A stretch of 64,000 nt of DNA from assembly GCA_964487745.1 (NCBI GenBank), contig CAZASG010000009.1, forward strand, positions 1-64,000, given 5' to 3'. Positions within the stretch are counted from its first letter, which is position 1, and each line of letters starts with the position of its first letter. Under the pieces are notes generated by a model. That model did not search any database and had not been told where the DNA came from. It worked only from the letters and a program-made list of their open reading frames with translations. Position numbers and translations under genes: made by a program. This DNA comes from Desulfolinea sp964487745 (GTDB taxonomy: Bacteria; Chloroflexota; Anaerolineae; Anaerolineales; Villigracilaceae). Shown in pieces: positions 40,724-48,733 of the stretch.

Positions 40724-41565
40724 TCTGTGATATTTCCAAAGAGCATTCGCTCAAAAATTGATTTTTGAAACAGGATGAAAAGAACGACAACGGGCAGGCT
40801 CATCAGGAATGCCATTGCAGCGAGCCTGTTCCAGGAGTTGGCGCTGCTGTCGATGATGCCTGAGATCGCCATTGCGAGGGTGACGTTATCCGGTTTTTCG
40901 ACGAAGAGCCAGCCCATAGCAAACTCGGAGTAGCCGATCAGAAAGGCGACTATGGCAGCAATACCGATGGCGGGCAATGCCAGTGGCAGGGAAACGCGCC
41001 AAAATGTAGCGAGGCGATTTGCCCCATCCAGAAAGGCGGCTTCTTCGAGCTCTTTGGGCACAGCCTGAAAAGCTGCGCGCATATTCCAGATACAAAAGGG
41101 CATGGCGAAGGCTGTATAAACAATCATTAATCCAAGCAGAGATGTTTTTAGTCCCAGCGCGCTGACGAGGATATAGAAGGGTGTCATCAGGGCGACGGGC
41201 GGGAGCATTGCACCGAGCAACATGGCAAAGAGACCAGGTTTTCGACCAGGGAAGCGGAAGCGCGCAAAAGCGTATGCCATGCTTGCACCGAGCGTAATGG
41301 AGAGCAGCGCCGCGCCGATGGAGACGATCAAGCTATTGGCGAGCGCTTCGAGGAAGGTCAGGTTTTGCCCGGCGTGTGTCCACATTTGTGCAAATATCTC
41401 AAAAGTGAACTCTTTGGGGAGCCAGACCAGTTCCGTCGGGCGTCCGTGGATGCCGCCTTCAAAGGCGAGATAAACCGTTTGCCAGAGCGGGAGTAGCACG
41501 AAGAGAGCAACTAAAAAGAAGACCACCTGAAAGAGGACTTGCTGCCAGCGGGAGAGTTTAGGCAT
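40720..41565 (-). CDS. ABC transporter permease, MalG-type (carbohydrate)
   Basis: A 281-aa protein with six hydrophobic segments. The EAA loop that contacts the ATPase is EEAAFLDGANRLATFWRVSL near residue 175, typical of the CUT1 sugar-permease family, followed by PLALPAIGIAA. The N-terminus carries FVLLPLWQTVYLAFEGG as in MalG. The start overlaps the 3' end of the fused GT-permease gene by eight bases, so the two are a translationally coupled pair. Neither an ATPase gene nor a periplasmic binding protein gene is next to them. The substrate is probably a sugar, by family. Confidence 0.88.
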   Translation of the reverse strand: MPKLSRWQQVLFQVVFFLVALFVLLPLWQTVYLAFEGGIHGRPTELVWLPKEFTFEIFAQMWTHAGQNLTFLEALANSLIVSIGAALLSITLGASMAYAFARFRFPGRKPGLFAMLLGAMLPPVALMTPFYILVSALGLKTSLLGLMIVYTAFAMPFCIWNMRAAFQAVPKELEEAAFLDGANRLATFWRVSLPLALPAIGIAAIVAFLIGYSEFAMGWLFVEKPDNVTLAMAISGIIDSSANSWNRLAAMAFLMSLPVVVLFILFQKSIFERMLFGNITE

Positions 41566-43666
41566 AATCTACTCCTTCGGCAGCACGACTGATGCGGTTG
41601 AACCAGACCAATAACACAATGAGCGCAAGAACGGTGAAGATGTTGATCGCGGCGGAAAATGCATATTGGTTGGCCTGTGTCATAAAGAAATATGAGACAG
41701 ATGCAAAGGTGGCGATGGGGAAATCGGTTTGCATCACGTAGAAAAGATAGAACTGATTGAAAGCGAAAATGCCACGAATAATGATCGCGGGAATGACCAG
41801 CGGTAGTAAGAGCGGAAAGGTAATCTCGCGGAATAATGCCAGGCCAGATGCACCATCAAGGGCCGCAGCTTCATAAACGCTTTTCGGCACCATTTTCAGG
41901 CTGGCGGAAGCTGCCAACATGATGAAGGGAAAGCCATACCAGGTACTGGCAAGCAATAAGCCAAAGAGCGATATATCGCTGCCAGATGATGTGCTGTAAG
42001 GCATCATACTCACCCAGCCGAAAGTTGGGTTGAGCGTGCGCAGCCAAACCAGTGCGCCTATAAATTCCGGCACCGCCCAGGGCAGGATGAAGATCGTTCG
42101 CCAAAAGTTGGGATAGCGGATATTGGGACGGGCGAGTATCAATGCTAATGAAATTCCCAAAAGTGCCTGCATCCCGACAGAGAGCGCTACCCAAATTATT
42201 TCAAAAACTAGCAGACTAACGGATAGCCCCCCGAAAACGCTACGCAGCATTTGCGTGCCAACATAATGAAGCGTTAGATTGAAATAACGAAAATTTTGTA
42301 AGGGGTTGAACTCGATCGCTTCGATCTTTCCCGTGATCCCCTGCCAAACCAGCGACCAAACTTCACCATTCATTCCGGCCGAGAGCGAACCGCCGTTCAT
42401 ATCCGTCAGGGCAATGACGATCTGGAAAAAGAGCGGATAAAGGATCAGTGCGATAAAAGCGACCATGCCCGGAAGAAGCCAGGGGAACGCCTGAAGCATC
42501 TCCCGCCAGTTGACGGAACGCGCGTCACTCTTGGCCCTGGGTGTGCTTCTGACCAAACTGCGGAGGCTTAGCCCGATTCCTTTTGCGGCTGCCAGTGCGA
42601 GTGGTGCTGTTAGGGCGAGAATATATTGGGGCCATTTTGTCTTCCATATGAGTAGGAAGACGAGCATGACGATAATCCATATCCCGTAAACGCGCTCTTC
42701 CTCCCAAAGCTTTTTGAAGCCGATTAATGCAAAAATAGTAATGAAGCCATCGAGCGTGATAAGAAGCACATCGGGGTGCCAAGGGATGGACATGCTCAAC
42801 CAAACGAATGGCTGCCAGACAGGATAGCCTGCGCTGGAAACTTCAGATGCGCCCGATGAATAGGCGGAATGGTAGAAAAGGGACTCGCTGATGCGTCCAA
42901 GCGGATCTAGCCAGAGATATGGATCGGTGAGATAAAAGAAAACTAACGAGAGCAAGCCCCAGGTCAGGAGCGGCATCCACGCGCGGATGCGTTTCCGCGC
43001 ACCCGCGTCCATATCCCAGACCCAATCAAAAAGGATCGCAAACCCGACGAGGGCGTAAAGATATTTCGATGCGGCGGTTAATCCCAAAAAGAGCGCGGAG
43101 AACAGGAGCCATTTTTTCTTTTCTTTACCTGTTTTTTTCCAGCGAATATATGCCAAAACGCTCAACAGGCTTGTTAGCGCGGGTAGCCCCTCGAGCATGA
43201 CCTGGCTACTGTATTTGACATTATAGGAGTGAATACCAAGCAGCAATCCTGCCAATGGATTGACGAGCGCGAGCGCAGCAGCTTCGAGGGTGCCAGAGAG
43301 CGCCGAAAGACTGCGTGCTGCGTGCAACGGTTCTTTGGGTAGATATTGGTCTGGCTGGGCTGTGGTGGGGCGATCAGGGATAAGCGGGAAATCAGGCTCT
43401 GCCAGCAGGGCAACGCCGAAGAGTATCTTGTTAAGCGCAGGGTGTTCAGGGCGATAATTTGTTTCGCTAAGATCGGCAAAGTTGCCGGTGCGGATCAGTG
43501 TGGTGTATTCCTGTGCCGCGCGCAGATAATCGTCTTCGTCGTAGTCGGTGGGAAGATTTCTAACTGCGTACAAACGCAACGCGCCAGCAACCAGAATGAC
43601 TGCCAGCACGCTGAGAATATGCAAGGTTTGTTTGAGATATTTTCTTTCTCTGAATATCCCATTCAT
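41558..43666 (-). CDS. Fusion: GT39/PMT-like glycosyltransferase plus MalF-type ABC permease
   Basis: A single 702-aa reading frame with two unrelated membrane halves. Residues 1-365 resemble the PMT/ArnT (GT-C) family: first helix, then LPTDYDEDDYLRAAQEY (acidic loop after the first helix), YRPEHPALNKILFGVALL (the HPxxxK-like second motif), and about eight further helices. Residues about 385-702 are a complete MalF-type permease: FPWLLPGMVAFIALILYP, a large periplasmic loop, SVGMQALLGISLALILARP and the EAA loop YEAAALDGASGLALFREITF. The join is near base 42510. A glycosyltransferase fused to an importer subunit is most unusual; its partner MalG-type gene follows with an eight-base overlap. 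No frame change is seen at the join. Confidence 0.8.
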   Translation of the reverse strand: MNGIFRERKYLKQTLHILSVLAVILVAGALRLYAVRNLPTDYDEDDYLRAAQEYTTLIRTGNFADLSETNYRPEHPALNKILFGVALLAEPDFPLIPDRPTTAQPDQYLPKEPLHAARSLSALSGTLEAAALALVNPLAGLLLGIHSYNVKYSSQVMLEGLPALTSLLSVLAYIRWKKTGKEKKKWLLFSALFLGLTAASKYLYALVGFAILFDWVWDMDAGARKRIRAWMPLLTWGLLSLVFFYLTDPYLWLDPLGRISESLFYHSAYSSGASEVSSAGYPVWQPFVWLSMSIPWHPDVLLITLDGFITIFALIGFKKLWEEERVYGIWIIVMLVFLLIWKTKWPQYILALTAPLALAAAKGIGLSLRSLVRSTPRAKSDARSVNWREMLQAFPWLLPGMVAFIALILYPLFFQIVIALTDMNGGSLSAGMNGEVWSLVWQGITGKIEAIEFNPLQNFRYFNLTLHYVGTQMLRSVFGGLSVSLLVFEIIWVALSVGMQALLGISLALILARPNIRYPNFWRTIFILPWAVPEFIGALVWLRTLNPTFGWVSMMPYSTSSGSDISLFGLLLASTWYGFPFIMLAASASLKMVPKSVYEAAALDGASGLALFREITFPLLLPLVIPAIIIRGIFAFNQFYLFYVMQTDFPIATFASVSYFFMTQANQYAFSAAINIFTVLALIVLLVWFNRISRAAEGVDYA

Positions 43667-43684
43667 TAAAGCCTCGCTATTAGA

Positions 43685-44755
43685 CTAATTTTCTTCGTTC
43701 ACTGCCGCAAGGCGATCAGCTTCATCCCTTGTGATGAGTTCTTCGATAAATTCGGCAATATCACCTTCCATCATCCCCTGCAAATTGTAGGATGAATGGT
43801 TGATGCGATGATCGGTAACGCGCGATTGCGGGTAATTATAGGTACGAATCTTCTCAGAGCGTTCGCCTGTACCGACTTGTGAGCGGCGGTCTTGCTCTCT
43901 TTCAGCGCGACGTTTTTCTTCTTCCATTTCGAAAAGGCGCGCACGAAGAATTGCCATCGCACGCAGTTTGTTCTGAAGCTGTGAGCGCTCGTCCTGACAG
44001 GCAACAACCAATCCACTTGGCTCATGGGTGATTCTGACAGCGGTAGAGTTTTTCTGCACACTCTGCCCACCTGCACCAGCGGATTTGTAAACGTCGATGC
44101 GAATATCACTAGCGGGGATCTTAATGTCCACTTCTTCAACTTCTGCCAACACAGCGACCGTCGCGGTGGATGTGTGGATACGTCCCTGTGACTCGGTGCT
44201 GGGTACACGCTGTACGCGGTGTACCCCCGATTCAAATTTGAGCTTTGAATATGCGCCTGCACCTTTAATTAAAAAGGTGATTTCTTTCAAGCCGCCAATG
44301 CCGATATTGTTTTGCGACATGATCTCGGTTTTCCACTTCTGGTTTTCAGCGTAGCGTGTGTACATGCGGTAAAGGTCAGCAGCGAAAAGCGCAGCTTCGT
44401 CGCCGCCAGTGCCTGCACGAACTTCCATGATAACGTTCTTCTCGTCACGCGGGTCCCGGGGAACAAGTAATAATTTGATCTCGTTTTCGAGCGGTTCCAC
44501 TTTGGGTTCAAGATCGGCTAATTCCATCTCGGCGAGTTCGCGTAATTCGGCGTCTTCTTCACTTTCGATCATGGCACGCGATTCTTCGATTTGCTGCAAG
44601 ATTTGACGATATTCACGTGCTTTTTCTACGATGGGTTCCATCTCAGAACGTTCTTTCCCGATAGCAGCGGCGCGTTGATAGTCATCGCCAACTTCCATCA
44701 GTTCACGACCCAAGTCTTCAAAATGTTTTTCGATACCAGCTAATTTCTCAAGCAT
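43685..44755 (-). CDS. prfA: Peptide chain release factor 1
   Basis: A 356-aa protein of normal length. It ends translation at UAA and UAG. The codon-recognition tripeptide is PST within HRVQRVPSTESQGRIH, corresponding to the PxT anticodon motif of RF1 rather than the SPF of RF2. The hydrolysis motif is GAGGQSVQKNSTAVRITH, with GGQ intact. AGGAATCTT lies just before the ATG. It is preceded on the same strand by a 51-aa membrane protein gene and a hairpin, and followed 18 bases later by the glycosyltransferase-permease fusion. Confidence 0.96.
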   Translation of the reverse strand: MLEKLAGIEKHFEDLGRELMEVGDDYQRAAAIGKERSEMEPIVEKAREYRQILQQIEESRAMIESEEDAELRELAEMELADLEPKVEPLENEIKLLLVPRDPRDEKNVIMEVRAGTGGDEAALFAADLYRMYTRYAENQKWKTEIMSQNNIGIGGLKEITFLIKGAGAYSKLKFESGVHRVQRVPSTESQGRIHTSTATVAVLAEVEEVDIKIPASDIRIDVYKSAGAGGQSVQKNSTAVRITHEPSGLVVACQDERSQLQNKLRAMAILRARLFEMEEEKRRAEREQDRRSQVGTGERSEKIRTYNYPQSRVTDHRINHSSYNLQGMMEGDIAEFIEELITRDEADRLAAVNEEN

Positions 44756-44787
44756 AAGATTCCTGCAATATCTCTCTATTCAATACA

Positions 44788-44811
44788 AAACGCGGTCTGA
44801 GCGCCGCGTTT
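44788..44811 (-). terminator. Hairpin between the small membrane gene and prfA
   Basis: AAACGCGG/CCGCGTTT stem (44788-44795 and 44804-44811) with an eight-base loop; TTTTG follows on the minus strand. It may be a weak terminator or attenuator ahead of prfA. Confidence 0.5.
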
Positions 44812-44839
44812 CCTGATTATACCATTGGCTTGATCTTGC

Positions 44840-44995
44840 TTAGAAACTTTGCACAGCTGCCAGAGTCATTGAGAGAACGATCAAGATCGATACGATCGCA
44901 ACAACAATACGCATGGAACGTGCCTGACGGGCTTTATAGGTCGATTCTTTTTTTGGTTGGGTCTTTTTCTTGCTTTTCTTTTTTTTCTTTGCCAT
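44840..44995 (-). CDS. Small Lys-rich single-span membrane protein (51 aa)
   Basis: A minus-strand frame from an ATG at 44993-44995 to a TAA at 44840-44842. AAGGAAAG lies just before the ATG. The product begins MAKKKKKSKKKTQPKK, then ESTYKARQARS and one transmembrane helix (IVVAIVSILIVLSMTLAAV, residues 30-48), ending in QSF. The strongly basic head would stay in the cytoplasm. Clear ribosome site, sensible composition and an orderly position between the receiver gene and prfA support it as real. I do not recognise a family. Because the basic head could touch ribosomes or RNA, a link to translation is possible but unsupported. Confidence 0.7.
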   Translation of the reverse strand: MAKKKKKSKKKTQPKKESTYKARQARSMRIVVAIVSILIVLSMTLAAVQSF

Positions 44996-45013
44996 CTTTC
45001 TTTCCTTCTCAGC

Positions 45014-45391
45014 TTACTTTTTTCTTTTATTGATCGCGTTCTTGATCTTGCGCTCAAGTTCGTCGATCATAACCGGTTTTGTGATATATCCGTCTGCGCC
45101 GAGTGCCAGCGCTTGGTCTACTGTTACATCTGCGGCTTCCGTGGAGAGCATAATGACGGGTAGGTGTTCCCAGCTATCTCGGCGACGAATAAATTCCAAC
45201 ATATCCATTCCCGAAACTTCAGGCATATTAATATCCAGGAGAATGGCATCGGGTTTTCCACCTGCCAGCAAAGCTTCTGCGGCAGGGCGTGCATGCATAA
45301 AGAAGCGTGTCTCATAACCGATCATCTTCAGCATGAGATCCATAGCTTCGAGCATTTCCTTATCATCGTCCACGTGCCAGATTATTTTCAT
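45014..45391 (-). CDS. Stand-alone receiver domain (CheY-like)
   Basis: A 125-aa protein that is only a receiver domain. HVDDDKEM holds the acidic pair, the phosphoacceptor is in ILLDINMPEVSGMDML near residue 53, MLST is the switch Thr region and YITKPVMIDELERKI carries the conserved Lys. There is no output domain. It starts two bases after the uvrC stop, which is an uncommon pairing, and precedes the small membrane gene. No histidine kinase gene is nearby. The basic C-terminus (NAINKRKK) may contact nucleic acid or membrane. Confidence 0.9.
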   Translation of the reverse strand: MKIIWHVDDDKEMLEAMDLMLKMIGYETRFFMHARPAAEALLAGGKPDAILLDINMPEVSGMDMLEFIRRRDSWEHLPVIMLSTEAADVTVDQALALGADGYITKPVMIDELERKIKNAINKRKK

Positions 45392-45393
45392 CG

Positions 45394-47259
45394 CTATTCC
45401 AAGTTTGCCTTGATCGTCTCAGCCAGTGCAATATTGATGCCTTTTGCTTCAGCCAATTCGCTTACACTGGCGGCTCTTATCTTATCCAGAGAGCCAAATT
45501 CTTGCAAGAGGGCTTTCCGCTTTGCCGGACCGATCCCGGGGATCGAATCCAGTGCCGATGTCATTCCAATTTTGTTCCGGCGTTTGCGATGCGCTGTGAT
45601 CGCGAAACGATGTGCCTCGTCACGGATGCGCTGCACGAGATAGAGTCCCTGTGAATGGCGTGGTAGCAAGATCCCTTCAGATTGGTGCGGGAAGAAGATC
45701 TCTTCCTCACGTTTTGCCAAACCCACAACGGGGACTTTATCGCTTAGCCCGAAACTCTCAAGAACCTGGACAGCGCGACTGAGCTGACCTTTACCGCCAT
45801 CCACGATTAACAGGTCGGGCAAAAAGGAAAAGGACGCGTCGCTCTTCGATTTGGGCTTGCTCGTTTCAACCCGGGCAGCTTCCCAGCGTTTGAAACGTCT
45901 TGTTAACGCCTCTTCCATGCTGGCAAAGTCATCGGGACCGGAGACGCTGCGAATATTGAAACGCCGATAAAGTTTTTTGTCAGGTACGCCCTGTGTAAAG
46001 ACGACCATGCTCCCGACAGTCGCCACGCCCTGTGTATTGGAAATATCGTAGCACTCGATCCGGTTGGGCGGCGAAGAGAGCTTGAACGCCTCCTGCAACT
46101 CGGTCAGTGCCTGTTCCTGTTTATGCGTATCTGCCTGCCATTGTGCACGCAGCGATTTGAGAGTCTCGGTTGCGTTTTCGGTTGCCATCTGCACAAGCTG
46201 ACGCGGCTGTCCGCGCCGCGGGACGCGCATCTCGACTTTGCGGCCACCGCGTTTGGTATTGAGCCACTGCTTGATGATATGGGCTTCCTCGATTTCTTTG
46301 GGCAGCAAAACTTCAGAGGGGACGTTGGCGGCTTCGGTATAGAACTGCTTGACGAATTGCGCCATGACTTCTTCATCTGCGCTATCTTCGGTGCCTTCGA
46401 GCATGAAGTATTCACGCCCGATCATCTTTCCGGCGCGGATAAAGAATATCTGCACGCAGGCATCACCATCTTCGCGTGCCATGGCGATGACGTCCGAGTC
46501 GATCTGCTTTTTGGTGATGACCTTCTGTTTTTCGACGACCTTTTCGATGGCGTTGATTTGGTCACGCAGAGCAGCGGCTTTTTCATAGCGCATCTCTTTG
46601 GATGCTTTTTGCATTTCGTTTTGCAGCCTGTTGACGATGGGGTCGGTGCGTCCATCCAGAAATTGCATCAGGTCGGCGATCATTTGGCGGTATTCGATTT
46701 TACTGGCGGCACCCACACAGGGTGCGCTACACAAGTTGATGTCCATGTAGAGACACGCGCGTTTGTCCATCCCCGTGATCTCGCGGTTGCAGGTCAAATA
46801 GGGGAAGATGCGCCGTAGCAGATCTAATGTTTGGTGTACTGCCCAAACGGAGGTGTATGGCCCAAAATAGCGTGAGCCGTCGTTCTTGCGCATCTGACGT
46901 GTAACGGTCACTTTGGGGAAATCATCCTGCCAGTGGATTTTGATGTAGGGGTAGCGCTTGTCGTCTTTCAGACGGACGTTGAAATGCGGACGGTGGCGCT
47001 TAATGAGATTCATCTCAAGAATCAGGGCTTCCAGCTCTGACCCAACCACGATCCACTCGATATCGGCGATCTCGTAAACAAGACGGCGCGTTTTTCTGTC
47101 GTGCCCTGCGCTGGCGTGGAAATAGGAACGCACACGGTTCTTAAGATTGACCGCCTTGCCGACATAGATGATCTTGCCAGCGGCGTCTTTCATCAGGTAG
47201 CAGCCGGGTTTTTCAGGAAGGGTAGCTAGGGTGCTTTTGAGATGCTCAGAGAGTTGCAT
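45394..47259 (-). CDS. uvrC: Excinuclease ABC subunit C
   Basis: A 621-aa protein of normal length. UvrC makes both incisions in nucleotide excision repair. The N-terminal GIY-YIG domain is at about 14-95 (PGCYLMKDAAGKIIYVGKAV, NLKNRVRSYF). The conserved four-Cys region falls around CNREITGMDKRACLYMDINL and CSAPCVGA. The UVR motif that binds UvrB lies near 200-235. The RNase H-like nuclease (CYDISNTQGVATVGSMVVF, then PDLLIVDGGKGQL) is at about 370-530, and a helix-hairpin-helix pair ends the protein (LDSIPGIGPAKRKALLQEFG). It heads a minus-strand run into the CheY-like gene. Confidence 0.96.
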   Translation of the reverse strand: MQLSEHLKSTLATLPEKPGCYLMKDAAGKIIYVGKAVNLKNRVRSYFHASAGHDRKTRRLVYEIADIEWIVVGSELEALILEMNLIKRHRPHFNVRLKDDKRYPYIKIHWQDDFPKVTVTRQMRKNDGSRYFGPYTSVWAVHQTLDLLRRIFPYLTCNREITGMDKRACLYMDINLCSAPCVGAASKIEYRQMIADLMQFLDGRTDPIVNRLQNEMQKASKEMRYEKAAALRDQINAIEKVVEKQKVITKKQIDSDVIAMAREDGDACVQIFFIRAGKMIGREYFMLEGTEDSADEEVMAQFVKQFYTEAANVPSEVLLPKEIEEAHIIKQWLNTKRGGRKVEMRVPRRGQPRQLVQMATENATETLKSLRAQWQADTHKQEQALTELQEAFKLSSPPNRIECYDISNTQGVATVGSMVVFTQGVPDKKLYRRFNIRSVSGPDDFASMEEALTRRFKRWEAARVETSKPKSKSDASFSFLPDLLIVDGGKGQLSRAVQVLESFGLSDKVPVVGLAKREEEIFFPHQSEGILLPRHSQGLYLVQRIRDEAHRFAITAHRKRRNKIGMTSALDSIPGIGPAKRKALLQEFGSLDKIRAASVSELAEAKGINIALAETIKANLE

Positions 47260-47339
47260 GAAGGCTATTTTACCCTACCTTAATTTCCTGCCCTTACTTG
47301 TGGGGGAGGGACTATTCATTGGAAAATACGGGTTTCTGC

Positions 47340-47367
47340 TTGACTTTAGGCGCTGGGCCTCTACAAT
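47340..47367 (+). promoter_or_regulatory. Promoter of the Yip1-like gene
   Basis: TTGACT (47340-47345), 16-base spacer, TACAAT (47362-47367), 38 bases before the ATG. Confidence 0.6.
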
Positions 47368-47405
47368 AAAGAGCATAACTGTCCAAATTATAAGGAGATT
47401 ATATT

Positions 47406-48146
47406 ATGTCTGACGAGTTGGAATTTTTTGATAACGATACCCCTTCTGGCACTGAAATGTCCATGGTTGAAACCTGGATCGCAGCGGTCACAAAACCGAG
47501 TGAAAGCACCTATGCTGAGATCGCGGCACAACCCGGTGCCACAATGGGCAAAGCCTTTTTATGGGTAGGATTGGCTTCGTTGGTAACCGCCTTTATTAGC
47601 GCTATTACCCAGTCTGTGGGTATGGGAAGCGCAATGGACATGTATAGGGATTTCTTGCCTCCCGATCTGGCTTATGCGCTTCCTTCTGGTGGTGGATCAG
47701 GAATGAGCTTTGGCGCAATAATTTGCGGCGCACCTCTTGGAGCCATTTTGGGCGTTATCTTTTTTGCGATCGGCGTTGGCTTGATCCAATGGGTTGCCAA
47801 ACTTTTTGGCGGCACAGGCTCTTATGAAAAGCTTGCCTATACCTTTGCTGCGATCGCTGTTCCTGTTTCTGCTGTGATAGCTGTTCTTTCTCTTTTGGGG
47901 CTGATTCCCTTCATTGGCGTTCTTTTCGGGATCGTTTCTTTTGGGGTTAGCATATACAGTATTGTGCTTCAGGTTCTTGCTGTAAAAGCTGTAAATGGCC
48001 TGGATACAGGCAAAGCTGTCGGCTCTGTGCTGCTGCCAGGGTTAGTGATCTTCATCTTTGTCTGTTGCTGTGTCGTTATTGGTGTAGCGGCAATGGGGCC
48101 GATGATCGGCGAAGTCTTCAACGAGATCAATCAGGGTCTATACTAA
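47406..48146 (+). CDS. Yip1-domain membrane protein
   Basis: A 246-aa protein. The soluble acidic N-terminus (about 1-50) includes WIAAVTKPSESTYAEIAAQP, a pattern typical of bacterial Yip1-domain proteins, followed by five hydrophobic segments. Gly-rich loops (GGTGSYEKLAYTFAAIAVPV) between helices fit the family. The bacterial function is unknown. AAGGAGATTATATT ends at the ATG. A terminator follows the stop, so it is monocistronic. Confidence 0.8.
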   Translation: MSDELEFFDNDTPSGTEMSMVETWIAAVTKPSESTYAEIAAQPGATMGKAFLWVGLASLVTAFISAITQSVGMGSAMDMYRDFLPPDLAYALPSGGGSGMSFGAIICGAPLGAILGVIFFAIGVGLIQWVAKLFGGTGSYEKLAYTFAAIAVPVSAVIAVLSLLGLIPFIGVLFGIVSFGVSIYSIVLQVLAVKAVNGLDTGKAVGSVLLPGLVIFIFVCCCVVIGVAAMGPMIGEVFNEINQGLY

Positions 48147-48166
48147 GCGATAATTTCTCTAAAAAT

Positions 48167-48204
48167 AAACAGCCTTCTGGAGCAAAATTCCGAAGGCTGT
48201 TTTA
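48167..48204 (+). terminator. Terminator after the Yip1-like gene
   Basis: AAACAGCCTTC (48167-48177) pairs with GAAGGCTGTTT (48192-48202), extended by GGA/TTCC; the following T-rich bases overlap the next promoter hexamer. Confidence 0.75.
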
Positions 48205-48208
48205 TAAT
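48203..48208 (+). promoter_or_regulatory. TATAAT seven bases before the pncC start
   Basis: A perfect -10 hexamer overlapping the tail of the previous terminator. The ATG at 48216 falls where transcription would start, which predicts a leaderless mRNA. Confidence 0.45.
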
Positions 48209-48215
48209 ACGCGCT

Positions 48216-48725
48216 ATGACAACTGCTAAAAAATCTCTGGAAATCCGCGTTGGTGAGTTACTGACTGCTCAAGAGCAGACACTTGCCCTCGCCGAATCAT
48301 GTACTGGTGGATTGGTGGGCAGCCGTATCACGGACGTGGCTGGTTCATCGGTCTATTTTATGGGGGGGATCATGGCATATTCCTACGAAGCCAAAGTGGA
48401 TTTTCTTGGGGTCTCGTGGGATACGCTCGAAGCACACGGCGCTGTTAGCCGTGAAGTTGTATTGGCGATGGCAAAAGGCGCGCGAGACCTTTTATATACA
48501 GACATCGCCCTTAGCGTGAGCGGGATCGCCGGTCCCGGCGGCGGATTGCTCGAAAAGCCCGTCGGCACGACCTGGATCGGGCTTGCTGCCGCTGAAGGAG
48601 CATGGGCGCGCCATTTCTGTTGGGATGGCGACCGCATCCAAAACAAGATGCACTCTGCTGAAGCTGTTTTGCAAATGTTGCTGGATTATTTGCAAGGCGA
48701 ACGTGCCTTGGATATTTCCAGATAG
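48216..48725 (+). CDS. pncC: Nicotinamide-nucleotide amidohydrolase (CinA C-terminal domain, PncC-like)
   Basis: A 169-aa protein that is a stand-alone CinA C-terminal domain. TLALAESCTGGLVGSRITDV near residue 25 and SVSGIAGPGGG near 103, KPVGTTWIGLAA near 118, are family signatures. PncC deamidates nicotinamide mononucleotide to nicotinate mononucleotide in NAD salvage. The N-terminal molybdopterin-binding half of full-length CinA is absent. Nine bases separate it from the formyltransferase-like gene downstream, so the two are an operon. No Shine-Dalgarno site is visible ahead of the ATG, in line with a leaderless start. Confidence 0.88.
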   Translation: MTTAKKSLEIRVGELLTAQEQTLALAESCTGGLVGSRITDVAGSSVYFMGGIMAYSYEAKVDFLGVSWDTLEAHGAVSREVVLAMAKGARDLLYTDIALSVSGIAGPGGGLLEKPVGTTWIGLAAAEGAWARHFCWDGDRIQNKMHSAEAVLQMLLDYLQGERALDISR

Positions 48726-48733
48726 GTGAAGCT

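Noticed and set aside
41558..43666. Frameshift-based artefact joining two genes
   Set aside because: No frame change is visible; one uninterrupted frame covers both domains with a charged linker. An assembly mis-join cannot be excluded from sequence alone.
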